From Maribacter sp. (GTDB taxonomy: Bacteria > Bacteroidota > Bacteroidia > Flavobacteriales > Flavobacteriaceae): 7,620 nucleotides of DNA. This document shows, in pieces, positions 1 through 5,439 of the stretch. Location of the stretch: contig QILY01000020.1 in NCBI GenBank assembly GCA_003232155.1, positions 1 to 7,620 of the forward strand, written 5' to 3'. The position numbers and the translations under genes are program-made. The notes beneath the pieces are model-generated. The model saw nothing but the letters and a program-made list of their open reading frames with translations, did not search any database and was not told the origin of the DNA. Numbering within the stretch: the first letter of the stretch is position 1; the number at the start of each line of letters is the position of its first letter.

Positions 1-157
1 ACCTGTTTTTATACTTGGGGACCGTGTCCGCATGAACGATGGTAAGGCCGTTGGTAGTATCGATAAGCTTGAAAAAGGCAAGGCTATTGTAAATTACGGT
101 ATGTTTACGACTAATGTAAGTGTAGATCAACTAGAATTGGTAGAACGGGAAAAATAA
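1..157 (+). CDS. mutS2: MutS2-like DNA mismatch/recombination ATPase, C-terminal end only (partial)
   Basis: An open frame enters from the left edge (first full codon at position 2) and stops at TAA 155-157, giving 51 residues. It contains GDRVRMNDGKAVGSIDKLEK followed by GKAIVNYGMFTTNVSVDQLE. This matches the small beta-barrel (KOW-like) segment near the C-terminus of MutS2-family proteins, where a 'GD.V.....G..G.I......A.V..G.....V....L' pattern is usual. Classical MutS2 carries a further Smr nuclease domain of roughly 80 residues after this point. Here the protein ends five residues after the LELVE strand, so it appears to be the Smr-less form, which I recall being common in Flavobacteriia. 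MutS2 proteins are cytoplasmic ABC-type ATPases that bind branched DNA or, in some bacteria, collided ribosomes. The ATPase part lies outside the window, so the assignment rests on the tail alone. Confidence 0.6.
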   Translation, partial: PVFILGDRVRMNDGKAVGSIDKLEKGKAIVNYGMFTTNVSVDQLELVEREK

Positions 158-194
158 ATTTGCAGTAAACTTGATTATCAGTAAGTTATATTAA

Positions 195-206
195 ATCGTA
201 TACGAT
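195..206. repeat. Perfect 12-bp palindrome ATCGTATACGAT
   Basis: ATCGTATACGAT is a perfect 12-bp palindrome 37 bases after the MutS2 stop, in a very AT-rich spacer. The identical 12-mer recurs at 751-762 inside the DCC-family gene, where it encodes part of NIVYDYVAR. A palindrome without a loop is more like a dimeric protein-binding site than a terminator. The second copy may be coincidental coding sequence. No function can be assigned. Confidence 0.4.
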
Positions 207-256
207 ATTAGATTTTATTAAAATTGTTTTTTGTTGTTGATAACTTGTCAAGTCGA

Positions 257-394
257 TTATTGGGCTGTAAAATGGGCTTGCTCAGTTTTGACTGTTTTTG
301 TTGGCACTTTTGCAAAAGCAGCATTGGTTTTAATTGAGCGAAAAAACTCTTCTACTTTCCATCGTTTTTGATAGATTGCAGTTTCGGCTGTTGT
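257..394 (-). pseudogene. Relic of an IS4-type DDE transposase (C-terminal catalytic segment)
   Basis: Reading the minus strand from about 394 down to the TAA at 257-259 gives roughly 45 residues, including ETAIYQKRWKVEEFFRSIK and then NAAFAKVPTKTVKTEQAHF. The spacing Y-x2-R-x3-E-x6-K (positions 373 to 329) is exactly the YREK signature of IS4-family transposases, which contains the catalytic glutamate of the DDE triad. The PTKTVKTxxxHF stretch is the usual continuation in related elements. The catalytic aspartates and the rest of the protein are absent. The frame stops just where the family would continue, and upstream the similarity fades near 394 although the frame stays open into the neighbouring gene. 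It is therefore a decayed fragment with no transposition activity. No flanking inverted repeats or target duplications were found by eye. Confidence 0.75.
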
Positions 395-401
395 ATCTTT
401 G
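367..401 (+). promoter_or_regulatory. Bacteroidota-type promoter for the DCC/MscS operon
   Basis: TATCTTTG at 394-401 is a full match to the Bacteroidota -7 element TAnnTTTG. It is preceded by TTTG at 367-370, a fit to the -33 element with a 23-base spacer, the upper end of the known range. Transcription would start at about 406-409, leaving a leader of about 37 bases before the ATG at 445. The -33 box lies antisense within the IS4 transposase relic and the -7 box sits exactly at its edge. The assignment is by consensus only. Confidence 0.6.
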
Positions 402-416
402 CGCCGTGGAAAATAG

Positions 417-436
417 ATTTCCGTCTTCACGGAAAT
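417..436 (+). promoter_or_regulatory. 5'-UTR hairpin 8 bases before the DCC-family start codon
   Basis: ATTTCCGT (417-424), loop CTTC (425-428) and ACGGAAAT (429-436) form a perfect 8-bp stem ending 8 bases before the ATG at 445. An upstream GGAAA at 408-412 can pair instead with TTTCC at 418-422, giving a weaker, mutually exclusive hairpin at the predicted 5' end of the transcript. The structure could affect translation initiation or mRNA stability. The pairing is seen directly; the role is inference. Confidence 0.4.
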
Positions 437-444
437 GAAACTAA

Positions 445-852
445 ATGAACCTAGACAAAAAAATAATCTTGTTTGACGGCGTTTGCAATCTTTGCAATAG
501 TTCAATTCAGTTTGTTATCAAACGGGATAAAAATGACCTGTTCCGCTATGCCGCTTTACAAAGTGAAATAGGGCAAAAGTTAATTTCAGAACGAAATATT
601 GACATAATAAATATTGATTCCATCATATTAATTGAACCTGGGGTAGCTTATTATACCAAATCTGATGCCGCTTTGCAGATTGGAATGCATTTAAAAGGAT
701 GTCGTACAATTTCTCGCGTATTAATATGGATTTCCAGTGGTTTGCGAAATATCGTATACGATTATGTGGCGCGTAACAGATATAGATGGTACGGAAAAAA
801 AGACCAATGTATGGTTCCTACAGCTGAATTGAGGGCCAAATTTTTAAATTAA
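445..852 (+). CDS. DCC-family (DUF393) thiol-disulfide oxidoreductase-like protein
   Basis: This is a 135-residue protein, the usual length for the DCC (DUF393) family, whose members are predicted to have a thioredoxin-like fold and to perform thiol-disulfide chemistry. The family signature FDGVCNLCNSSIQFVIKRD lies at residues 10-28 with the redox pair Cys14 and Cys17 in a CxxC arrangement. The second conserved block, NRYRWYGKKDQCMVPTAELR (111-130), includes a further conserved Cys122. The middle has the typical LIEPGVAYYTKSDAAL segment (62-77). There is no signal peptide or clear membrane helix, so it is probably cytoplasmic or peripheral. The ATG at 445 starts directly on the conserved ILFDG strand, as in relatives, and follows a consensus promoter. 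It ends 11 bases before the mechanosensitive channel gene, so the two probably share a transcript. The physiological substrate of the family is unknown. Confidence 0.9.
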   Translation: MNLDKKIILFDGVCNLCNSSIQFVIKRDKNDLFRYAALQSEIGQKLISERNIDIINIDSIILIEPGVAYYTKSDAALQIGMHLKGCRTISRVLIWISSGLRNIVYDYVARNRYRWYGKKDQCMVPTAELRAKFLN

Positions 853-863
853 CTTAAACTATA

Positions 864-2111
864 ATGGAACAAGTATCACATAAACTCTATAATTACTTAG
901 TCGATTCTGGACTTTCAGCCGAATGGGCTGCATATATCAACATGGCGATTCTACTAGTTGGGGTTCTAATCCTTCTCTTCTTGATCGATTTTGTTTTAAG
1001 AAAACTATTGATTGGTTTGTTCTCCCGTCTTTCTCTAAACTCCAAGACCCATTTTGATGATTTTTTGGTCAAAAATCGTGCTCCACGGAATATTGCACAT
1101 ATCATTCCTTTACTGTTATTGTTCAAGGTCGTTCCATTTGTTTTTAGGGATTTCCCTGCGGTAGAGTCTTTCCTATTGAAAGCAATCGAAGTATTGGGCA
1201 TTTTTCTCTTTTTATGGATTGTTAGAAGTCTTCTGCATACCATAAAAGACTTTCTCAAAACTTTACCCAATCTAAAAGACAAGCCCATAGATAGCTATAT
1301 TCAAGTGTTTATGATTTTCGCATGGGCTTTTGGGCTTTTCTTTATTTTTTCAGTAATTACAGGCATTGAACTATGGAAGTTCTTAACCGCATTAGGAACG
1401 GCTTCTGCTGTTATCATACTCGTTTTTCGAGATACCATAATGGGTTTTGTTGCAAGTATTCAAGTATCTATTAATGATATGGTGCGTATTGGCGATTGGA
1501 TAACCTTTGATAAATACGGCGCGGATGGTGATGTTACTGAAATAAACCTGTCAACCGTAAAAGTCCAGAATTTTGATAAAACTATAACTACAATCCCCAC
1601 GTATGCATTGATTTCCGATTCGTTCAAGAATTGGCGTGGTATGACTAGTTCTGATGGAAGACGTATTAAAAGGGCGCTTATCATCAAACAAGAAAGCATA
1701 CGCTTTTTAAGTAAAGAAGACGTGGGATCTCTTCAAAAAATAGAACTGCTTACAGGGTATCTTGAGAAGAGAAGTGCTAACATAGAGGAGTATAACACCA
1801 AAAATCAGGTAGACAAGTCCCTATTGATCAACGGCAAGAACCTAACGAACATAGGGGTTTTTAGAAAATATGTAGACACCTATTTACATAATCATTCCGG
1901 TATTAATAAAGAAATGATGATTATGGCTCGTCAATTGCCCCCTACTTCGCAAGGAATCCCGTTAGAGATATATGCCTTCAGCAGTGATAAAAGGTGGGAG
2001 AACTATGAATATATTATGGCAGACATATTCGATCATCTTTTGGCAGCTGTACCCTTCTTCGACCTTGAAGGTTTTGAATTGCCTAGTAGTACTAATTTTA
2101 AATCGAAGTAG
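864..2111 (+). CDS. MscS-family mechanosensitive ion channel, YbdG-type
   Basis: A 415-residue inner-membrane protein with about five hydrophobic segments (roughly residues 22-44, 75-95, 104-126, 145-168 and the pore-lining helix 173-200), followed by a soluble MscS beta domain. The pore helix region has LGTASAVIILVFRDTIMGF (177-195) and leads into NDMVRIGDWI (204-213). The block NFDKTITTIPTYALISDSFK (236-255) and the NWRGM that follows closely resemble the E. coli miniconductance channel YbdG, and the total length is also the YbdG length. Such channels open under membrane tension and release solutes during hypo-osmotic shock. The C-terminal extension (about 280-415) is typical of the YbdG subgroup and absent from small MscS. 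It lies 11 bases downstream of the DCC-family gene and is probably transcribed from the promoter at 367-401. A terminator-like hairpin follows. Confidence 0.93.
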   Translation: MEQVSHKLYNYLVDSGLSAEWAAYINMAILLVGVLILLFLIDFVLRKLLIGLFSRLSLNSKTHFDDFLVKNRAPRNIAHIIPLLLLFKVVPFVFRDFPAVESFLLKAIEVLGIFLFLWIVRSLLHTIKDFLKTLPNLKDKPIDSYIQVFMIFAWAFGLFFIFSVITGIELWKFLTALGTASAVIILVFRDTIMGFVASIQVSINDMVRIGDWITFDKYGADGDVTEINLSTVKVQNFDKTITTIPTYALISDSFKNWRGMTSSDGRRIKRALIIKQESIRFLSKEDVGSLQKIELLTGYLEKRSANIEEYNTKNQVDKSLLINGKNLTNIGVFRKYVDTYLHNHSGINKEMMIMARQLPPTSQGIPLEIYAFSSDKRWENYEYIMADIFDHLLAAVPFFDLEGFELPSSTNFKSK

Positions 2112-2121
2112 TATGTACTTA

Positions 2122-2146
2122 GTATCTGTTAAGAAATAACAGATAC
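2122..2146 (+). terminator. Hairpin after the mechanosensitive channel gene
   Basis: GTATCTGTT (2122-2130) and AACAGATAC (2138-2146) form a perfect 9-bp stem with a 7-base loop, starting 10 bases after the TAG at 2109-2111. It is AT-rich and has no clear T-run on either side, so it is a weak intrinsic terminator or a 3'-end stabilising hairpin rather than a textbook one. Confidence 0.5.
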
Positions 2147-2160
2147 ATAACCAAAATTAA

Positions 2161-2435
2161 ATGCTAAGTTTAAGGCGTCTCTATTAACTGCTTTTTATTA
2201 CAAGTGGCTGTAGTCCCATCACTGCGTTGTTACTGAAAATATTTCCTCAACGTAGCTATTGGGTACGTCTTCGGAATATTTTCATCAAGGCCTTGTCCTG
2301 AAACTTTTGGCTCACTTTCATGTACAAAACCAATTAACAGAGCTGGTCTTTATAGATTAACTAGGCCAAACCGCTCCTTTACTCATTAGGTATGCCTCTT
2401 CCCGCACTTTAGATTGTAGTTTTTAGTTGTTTATC
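2161..2435. other. Unexplained intergenic segment with coding-like composition
   Basis: The gap between the channel gene and the MuiA-like gene is 356 bases (2112-2467). By hand count, rows 2161-2400 are about 38-42% G+C, like the genes here, whereas part of the spacer at 181-240 is only about 20%. No convincing gene is present. The longest suggestive frame is on the minus strand, open for 39 codons (2349 to 2233, including HESEPKVSGQGLDENIPKTY), then a TAA at 2230-2232, then 19 more open codons to 2173. It has no obvious start and no family I recognise. The 9-mer CTAAGTTTA occurs at both borders (2164-2172 and 2436-2444), which could be a target duplication but could easily be chance. Candidates are a degraded gene, a short interspersed repeat or a structured RNA. 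Confidence 0.4.
2234..2284. repeat. 51-base imperfect inverted repeat
   Basis: TGAAAATATTTCC (2234-2246) pairs with GGAATATTTTCA (2273-2284) with one bulged T. Inside it, ACGTA (2250-2254) pairs with TACGT (2264-2268) around the loop GCTATTGGG. The two stems are separated by small internal loops, giving a 17-bp composite hairpin in the middle of an otherwise unexplained intergenic segment. It is far from both neighbouring genes (about 120 and 180 bases), so it is not an obvious terminator or leader structure. Confidence 0.5.
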
Positions 2436-2467
2436 CTAAGTTTACTACCAACTTAAAAACAACAACT
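2425..2467 (+). promoter_or_regulatory. Nested inverted repeat abutting the MuiA-like start codon
   Basis: An outer 7-bp pair, AGTTGTT (2425-2431) with AACAACT (2461-2467), encloses an inner 6-bp pair, TAAGTT (2437-2442) with AACTTA (2450-2455). The outer stem ends at the base before the ATG at 2468, and T2424 could pair with the A of the ATG. As RNA it could mask the start codon; as DNA it could be an operator. Both stems are AT-rich and weak, so the function is uncertain. Confidence 0.3.
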
Positions 2468-4543
2468 ATGAAAAATCTATTCTTTTTTTTTGCACTATAC
2501 CCTTTTTTGGTTTTTAGCAATGATGAAAAACTTTCTTCTAAAATAAAAGAGGTAACCGTATACTTAAGCGGAGCAAGTATTACTAGAACAGCGGAATGCA
2601 ATCTAACTTCTGGAGCTTCGGAAATCACCTTAACCGGACTTTCAACTAAAATCGATGAAAGCAGTATTCAGATTTCGGGATTACAGACAGTTTCTATATT
2701 ATCAATGTCTTATGATATTAATTATTTAATTATAGAGGAGAACAGCTCTCAATCGTTGCTTTTACAGAAAAGTATTGATGCTAAGGAATCTCAAATTGCT
2801 CTTTTGAAAAATAGAATTTCAGGACTTGAGGAAGAAGAGCAAGTAATCTATACAAATAGAACAATTAGTAATAGGTTACAATCTTTTGATTTAGAAAAAA
2901 TAAAAAAGGTCAGCACCTATTATCGAGAACGTATTACAGAAATCAAAAACGAAATTTTTAAGACAAATCAAAAGATTAACAAAATCAATCATGACATCCG
3001 TACGATTAAAAAACAAATGGCTGAAACGAACAATGCACCTGAAAAAGAACAAGGTGAAATCAAAATAAAATTCGATGCGCCCATTGCTAGTAAACTCAAC
3101 CTGACAATATCGTACCAAGTTCAAGATGCTGGGTGGATTCCTAATTACGATATTAAATCTAAGGATATCAATGAGCCATTAACACTCTGCTACAAAGCAC
3201 ATGTATATCAAAAAACAGGTAATGATTGGAATGATGTAAATATCACCCTATCCACAGGAAACCCTACTGTAAATGTTGCTAAGCCAAATTTGGGTGTTAA
3301 ATACCTAAACTTTACCAATGGTTATTTGAATACAAATGTTAGAGCATCAAAGAAAAAGCGATATGTATATAACCCATCAGTAAAACAAGTCACCGGAACG
3401 GTTGTAGATGAATCTGGGGGACCTTTGCCAGGGGCAAATGTTGTTGTAAAAGGAACCTCGAACGGAACCCAAACCGATTTTGACGGACATTTTTCCCTTG
3501 ATGTTCAAAACGGACAAGAATTGGTCATATCCTATATTGGATATAGCTCTGAAGAATTGCCAATTTATTCTTCAGTTATGAATGTTAGATTAGATGAGGA
3601 TATGGCATCTCTAGATGAGGTAGTCATTGCTGGATATGCTACTAAGAAACACCGTTCGATTATTGGAGCTGTGAGTTCTATTGGTGTTCAAAGGGGTCTT
3701 GCCGGAAGCACGAGTGGAATTCGAACTAGGGGCATTACAACGCTAAGAGATGATTCAAGACCACTATATGTTATTGATGGAGTACCAGTGGATGGTTTTG
3801 AAGATGGCGACTTAGATATGGATGAAATACAATCCGTAGAAGTTCTAAAAGAAAATAACGCCACAGTACTTTACGGAAGCAGAGGAGCAAACGGAATTAT
3901 TGTCATTACAACAAAGAAGAGTAGTACACAAGATGATGTTACCAATACCAAGTTTGTCATTAAAATACCCTATTCGATTGTCTCTGATGGTGATATTACT
4001 GCAATAGAAATAAACACTTTCAAACTAGATGCTAAATACGAGTACTTTGCAGCACCTATCGTAAACGAAAATGTGTTTCTGACTACAATATTCAATGACT
4101 GGGAACAATACAATTTATTGCCAGGAGAAGCAAGTATTTATTTTAAAGGCTCCTATGCAGGAAAGACAACGATTGACCCTTACACTACAAAGAAAGAAAT
4201 GACTGTTTCTTTGGGAATAGACCCAAACATTACGGTTACCCGAAAGCAAAACAAGAATTTCAAAAGCAAATCATTCACAAGGAGCAATCGTCTCTTAAAT
4301 AGAACTTATGATTTAGAAGTTAAAAACAACAAAGCCATTACAATCGATTTGAAATTAATGGACAGAATACCTATTTCTCAAAATAAGGATATCAAAGTCG
4401 ATGATATTGAAACCAATTCAGCTGAATATGATTCTAAAAAAGGCTTGTTGACATGGAAATTGAATCTATCTCCCCAAGAAACAAAGACAGAAAGCTTTTC
4501 ATTTCAGGTAAAATACCCTAAATACAAACGGATTTCTATATAA
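2468..4543 (+). CDS. Exported MuiA-family DUF4140/DUF4139 protein with inserted SusC-like regulatory and plug domains
   Basis: A 691-residue protein. Residues 1-18 form a signal peptide without a lipobox, so it is probably periplasmic or surface-exposed. Residues 27-90 match DUF4140 (VTVYLSGASITRT, then SSIQISG). Residues 95-187 are a charged, probably coiled-coil segment. DUF4139 begins near 213 (SYQVQDAGWIPNYDI) and reaches LSTGNP (261-266). At about 305-485 there is an insert: a carboxypeptidase-regulatory-like domain (307-376, TGTVVDESGGPLPGANVVVK), the SusC linker LDEVVIAGYATKKH (382-395), and a TonB-receptor plug (431-484) with PLYVIDGVPVDG and ATVLYGSRGANGIIVITTK. DUF4139 then resumes from about 495 (NDWEQYNLLPGEASIYFKG, 543-561) to the end. 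No beta-barrel follows the plug, so it is not itself a receptor. The plug is shorter than in SusC, lacking the usual 'LQG..AGV.V' region. MuiA was named as a mucoidy inhibitor, but the molecular function is unknown. The gene appears monocistronic, with a strong terminator after it. Confidence 0.88.
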   Translation: MKNLFFFFALYPFLVFSNDEKLSSKIKEVTVYLSGASITRTAECNLTSGASEITLTGLSTKIDESSIQISGLQTVSILSMSYDINYLIIEENSSQSLLLQKSIDAKESQIALLKNRISGLEEEEQVIYTNRTISNRLQSFDLEKIKKVSTYYRERITEIKNEIFKTNQKINKINHDIRTIKKQMAETNNAPEKEQGEIKIKFDAPIASKLNLTISYQVQDAGWIPNYDIKSKDINEPLTLCYKAHVYQKTGNDWNDVNITLSTGNPTVNVAKPNLGVKYLNFTNGYLNTNVRASKKKRYVYNPSVKQVTGTVVDESGGPLPGANVVVKGTSNGTQTDFDGHFSLDVQNGQELVISYIGYSSEELPIYSSVMNVRLDEDMASLDEVVIAGYATKKHRSIIGAVSSIGVQRGLAGSTSGIRTRGITTLRDDSRPLYVIDGVPVDGFEDGDLDMDEIQSVEVLKENNATVLYGSRGANGIIVITTKKSSTQDDVTNTKFVIKIPYSIVSDGDITAIEINTFKLDAKYEYFAAPIVNENVFLTTIFNDWEQYNLLPGEASIYFKGSYAGKTTIDPYTTKKEMTVSLGIDPNITVTRKQNKNFKSKSFTRSNRLLNRTYDLEVKNNKAITIDLKLMDRIPISQNKDIKVDDIETNSAEYDSKKGLLTWKLNLSPQETKTESFSFQVKYPKYKRISI

Positions 4544-4546
4544 ATC

Positions 4547-4589
4547 AATAAAGAATCCGCTGTCTAATTGGCTTGCGGATTCTTTTATT
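4547..4589. terminator. Bidirectional intrinsic terminator between convergent genes
   Basis: AAAGAATCCGC (4550-4560) and GCGGATTCTTT (4575-4585) form a perfect 11-bp stem with a 14-base loop. With one bulged T it extends by three more pairs (AAT 4547-4549 with ATT 4587-4589). It has A-rich sequence before and T-rich sequence after, so it can serve both the MuiA-like gene (+, stop at 4541-4543) and the hydrolase gene (-). The hydrolase stop codon (4585-4587) lies inside the right arm. Confidence 0.9.
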
Positions 4590-5385
4590 TAAATACTTCG
4601 TCAAGAGCCCCAAAATAATGCTCTTCAAAGTCAGAAAGGTCATTATGGTTTCCCCCATCGATTGAAAAGAATTGCTTCTTGTTCGCTTTTGAAAGCTCAA
4701 ACAATCGTTTTCCATGACCAAACGGAATCAAATCATCATCCGTACCATGAATCAAATACGTGGGAATACTTATCTCGGCAATGTTTTCCATATTCTGAAA
4801 TCGAAACTTCAAGAACCAATTTGCGGGAATAAAAGGGTAGGCTTCGTTTGCAATCTCCAACAAACTAACGGGGGTAGATTCTAAAACCAATTGCTTAGGC
4901 TTGGTCTGCTTTACGACATGGGTAGCAAAAAAACCACCTAAAGACCTTCCGTATACTGTAATTAAATCCTCTTTAAATAGATTTTTGCAATAGCTGTAAA
5001 ACAATAGCCCATCATCGAGCATGAGCTGTTGTTTGCGTTTACCGGTACTTTTTCCATAACCACGATAATCCCATATAACCACATCGTATGAATAGCGGTT
5101 CACTAGTAATTCACCCCATTTTCCCCAAGTATCTAACTGACCTGCATTCCCATGGTTGTAAAGGATAACTCCTTTGGGGTTTTTAGCCTTGAAATGAAGA
5201 CCATTAAGTATCGCTCCATCGTCAGCAGTCAAAAAAAGCTCTTCGAACTCCGATTTAAACTCATATTGATAATCTTGTGGAAGTTTACTGCTGTAAAAAA
5301 TCAGCTTTTCCTGAAAAAAGTAAAGCATAAAGAATAGTACTGTTATAGCGATTAGCAAAACCCTGAAAAAACGCCTCGCTCTCAT
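4585..5385 (-). CDS. Membrane-anchored alpha/beta hydrolase (serine hydrolase, S33/ABHD13-like)
   Basis: A 266-residue protein with one N-terminal hydrophobic helix (about residues 8-24) after a basic MRARR start, so it is probably a membrane anchor or uncleaved signal. The alpha/beta-hydrolase core follows. The oxyanion-hole region is YNHGNAG (76-82), followed by DYRGYGKS (106-113). The nucleophile is Ser148 in GRSLGG, the acid is probably Asp217 in HGTDDDLIP (213-221), and the catalytic His247 is in GGNHND. All three triad positions are present, so the enzyme should be active. The order of motifs resembles the Bem46/ABHD13 group of serine hydrolases; the substrate cannot be told from sequence. 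It is the last of three minus-strand genes, 54 bases after the symporter, and shares a terminator with the convergent MuiA-like gene. No good promoter is visible directly upstream, so read-through from the symporter is possible. Confidence 0.9.
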   Translation of the reverse strand: MRARRFFRVLLIAITVLFFMLYFFQEKLIFYSSKLPQDYQYEFKSEFEELFLTADDGAILNGLHFKAKNPKGVILYNHGNAGQLDTWGKWGELLVNRYSYDVVIWDYRGYGKSTGKRKQQLMLDDGLLFYSYCKNLFKEDLITVYGRSLGGFFATHVVKQTKPKQLVLESTPVSLLEIANEAYPFIPANWFLKFRFQNMENIAEISIPTYLIHGTDDDLIPFGHGKRLFELSKANKKQFFSIDGGNHNDLSDFEEHYFGALDEVFK

Positions 5386-5439
5386 ATTTTTATTCGTCTT
5401 CGTTAAAGATAAACTCTAGTCGGAAACTATTTAGGTATT

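Noticed and set aside
395..505. Minus-strand open frame continuing from the transposase relic into the DCC-family gene
   Set aside because: Similarity to transposases stops near 394. The remaining residues overlap the promoter and the start of a well-supported plus-strand gene, and look like a chance extension.
2256..2321. A 21-codon minus-strand ORF with an ATG in the intergenic segment
   Set aside because: It is very short, ends inside the inverted-repeat loop and has no recognisable similarity. A different minus frame stays open longer over the same bases.
2413..2444. Possible promoter ATTG, 20 bases, TAAGTTTA before the MuiA-like gene
   Set aside because: Both boxes deviate from the consensus, and in AT-rich DNA such partial matches are common. 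No better promoter was found in the gap, so the start of transcription is left open.
2468..4543. MuiA-like gene read as a broken SusC/TonB receptor gene
   Set aside because: The frame is intact, and DUF4139 sequence is present on both sides of the plug. It is an insertion of plug domains into another protein, not a truncated receptor.
5404..5411. Minus-strand TATCTTTA box in front of the hydrolase gene
   Set aside because: One mismatch to TAnnTTTG and no TTTG-like element at the right distance upstream.
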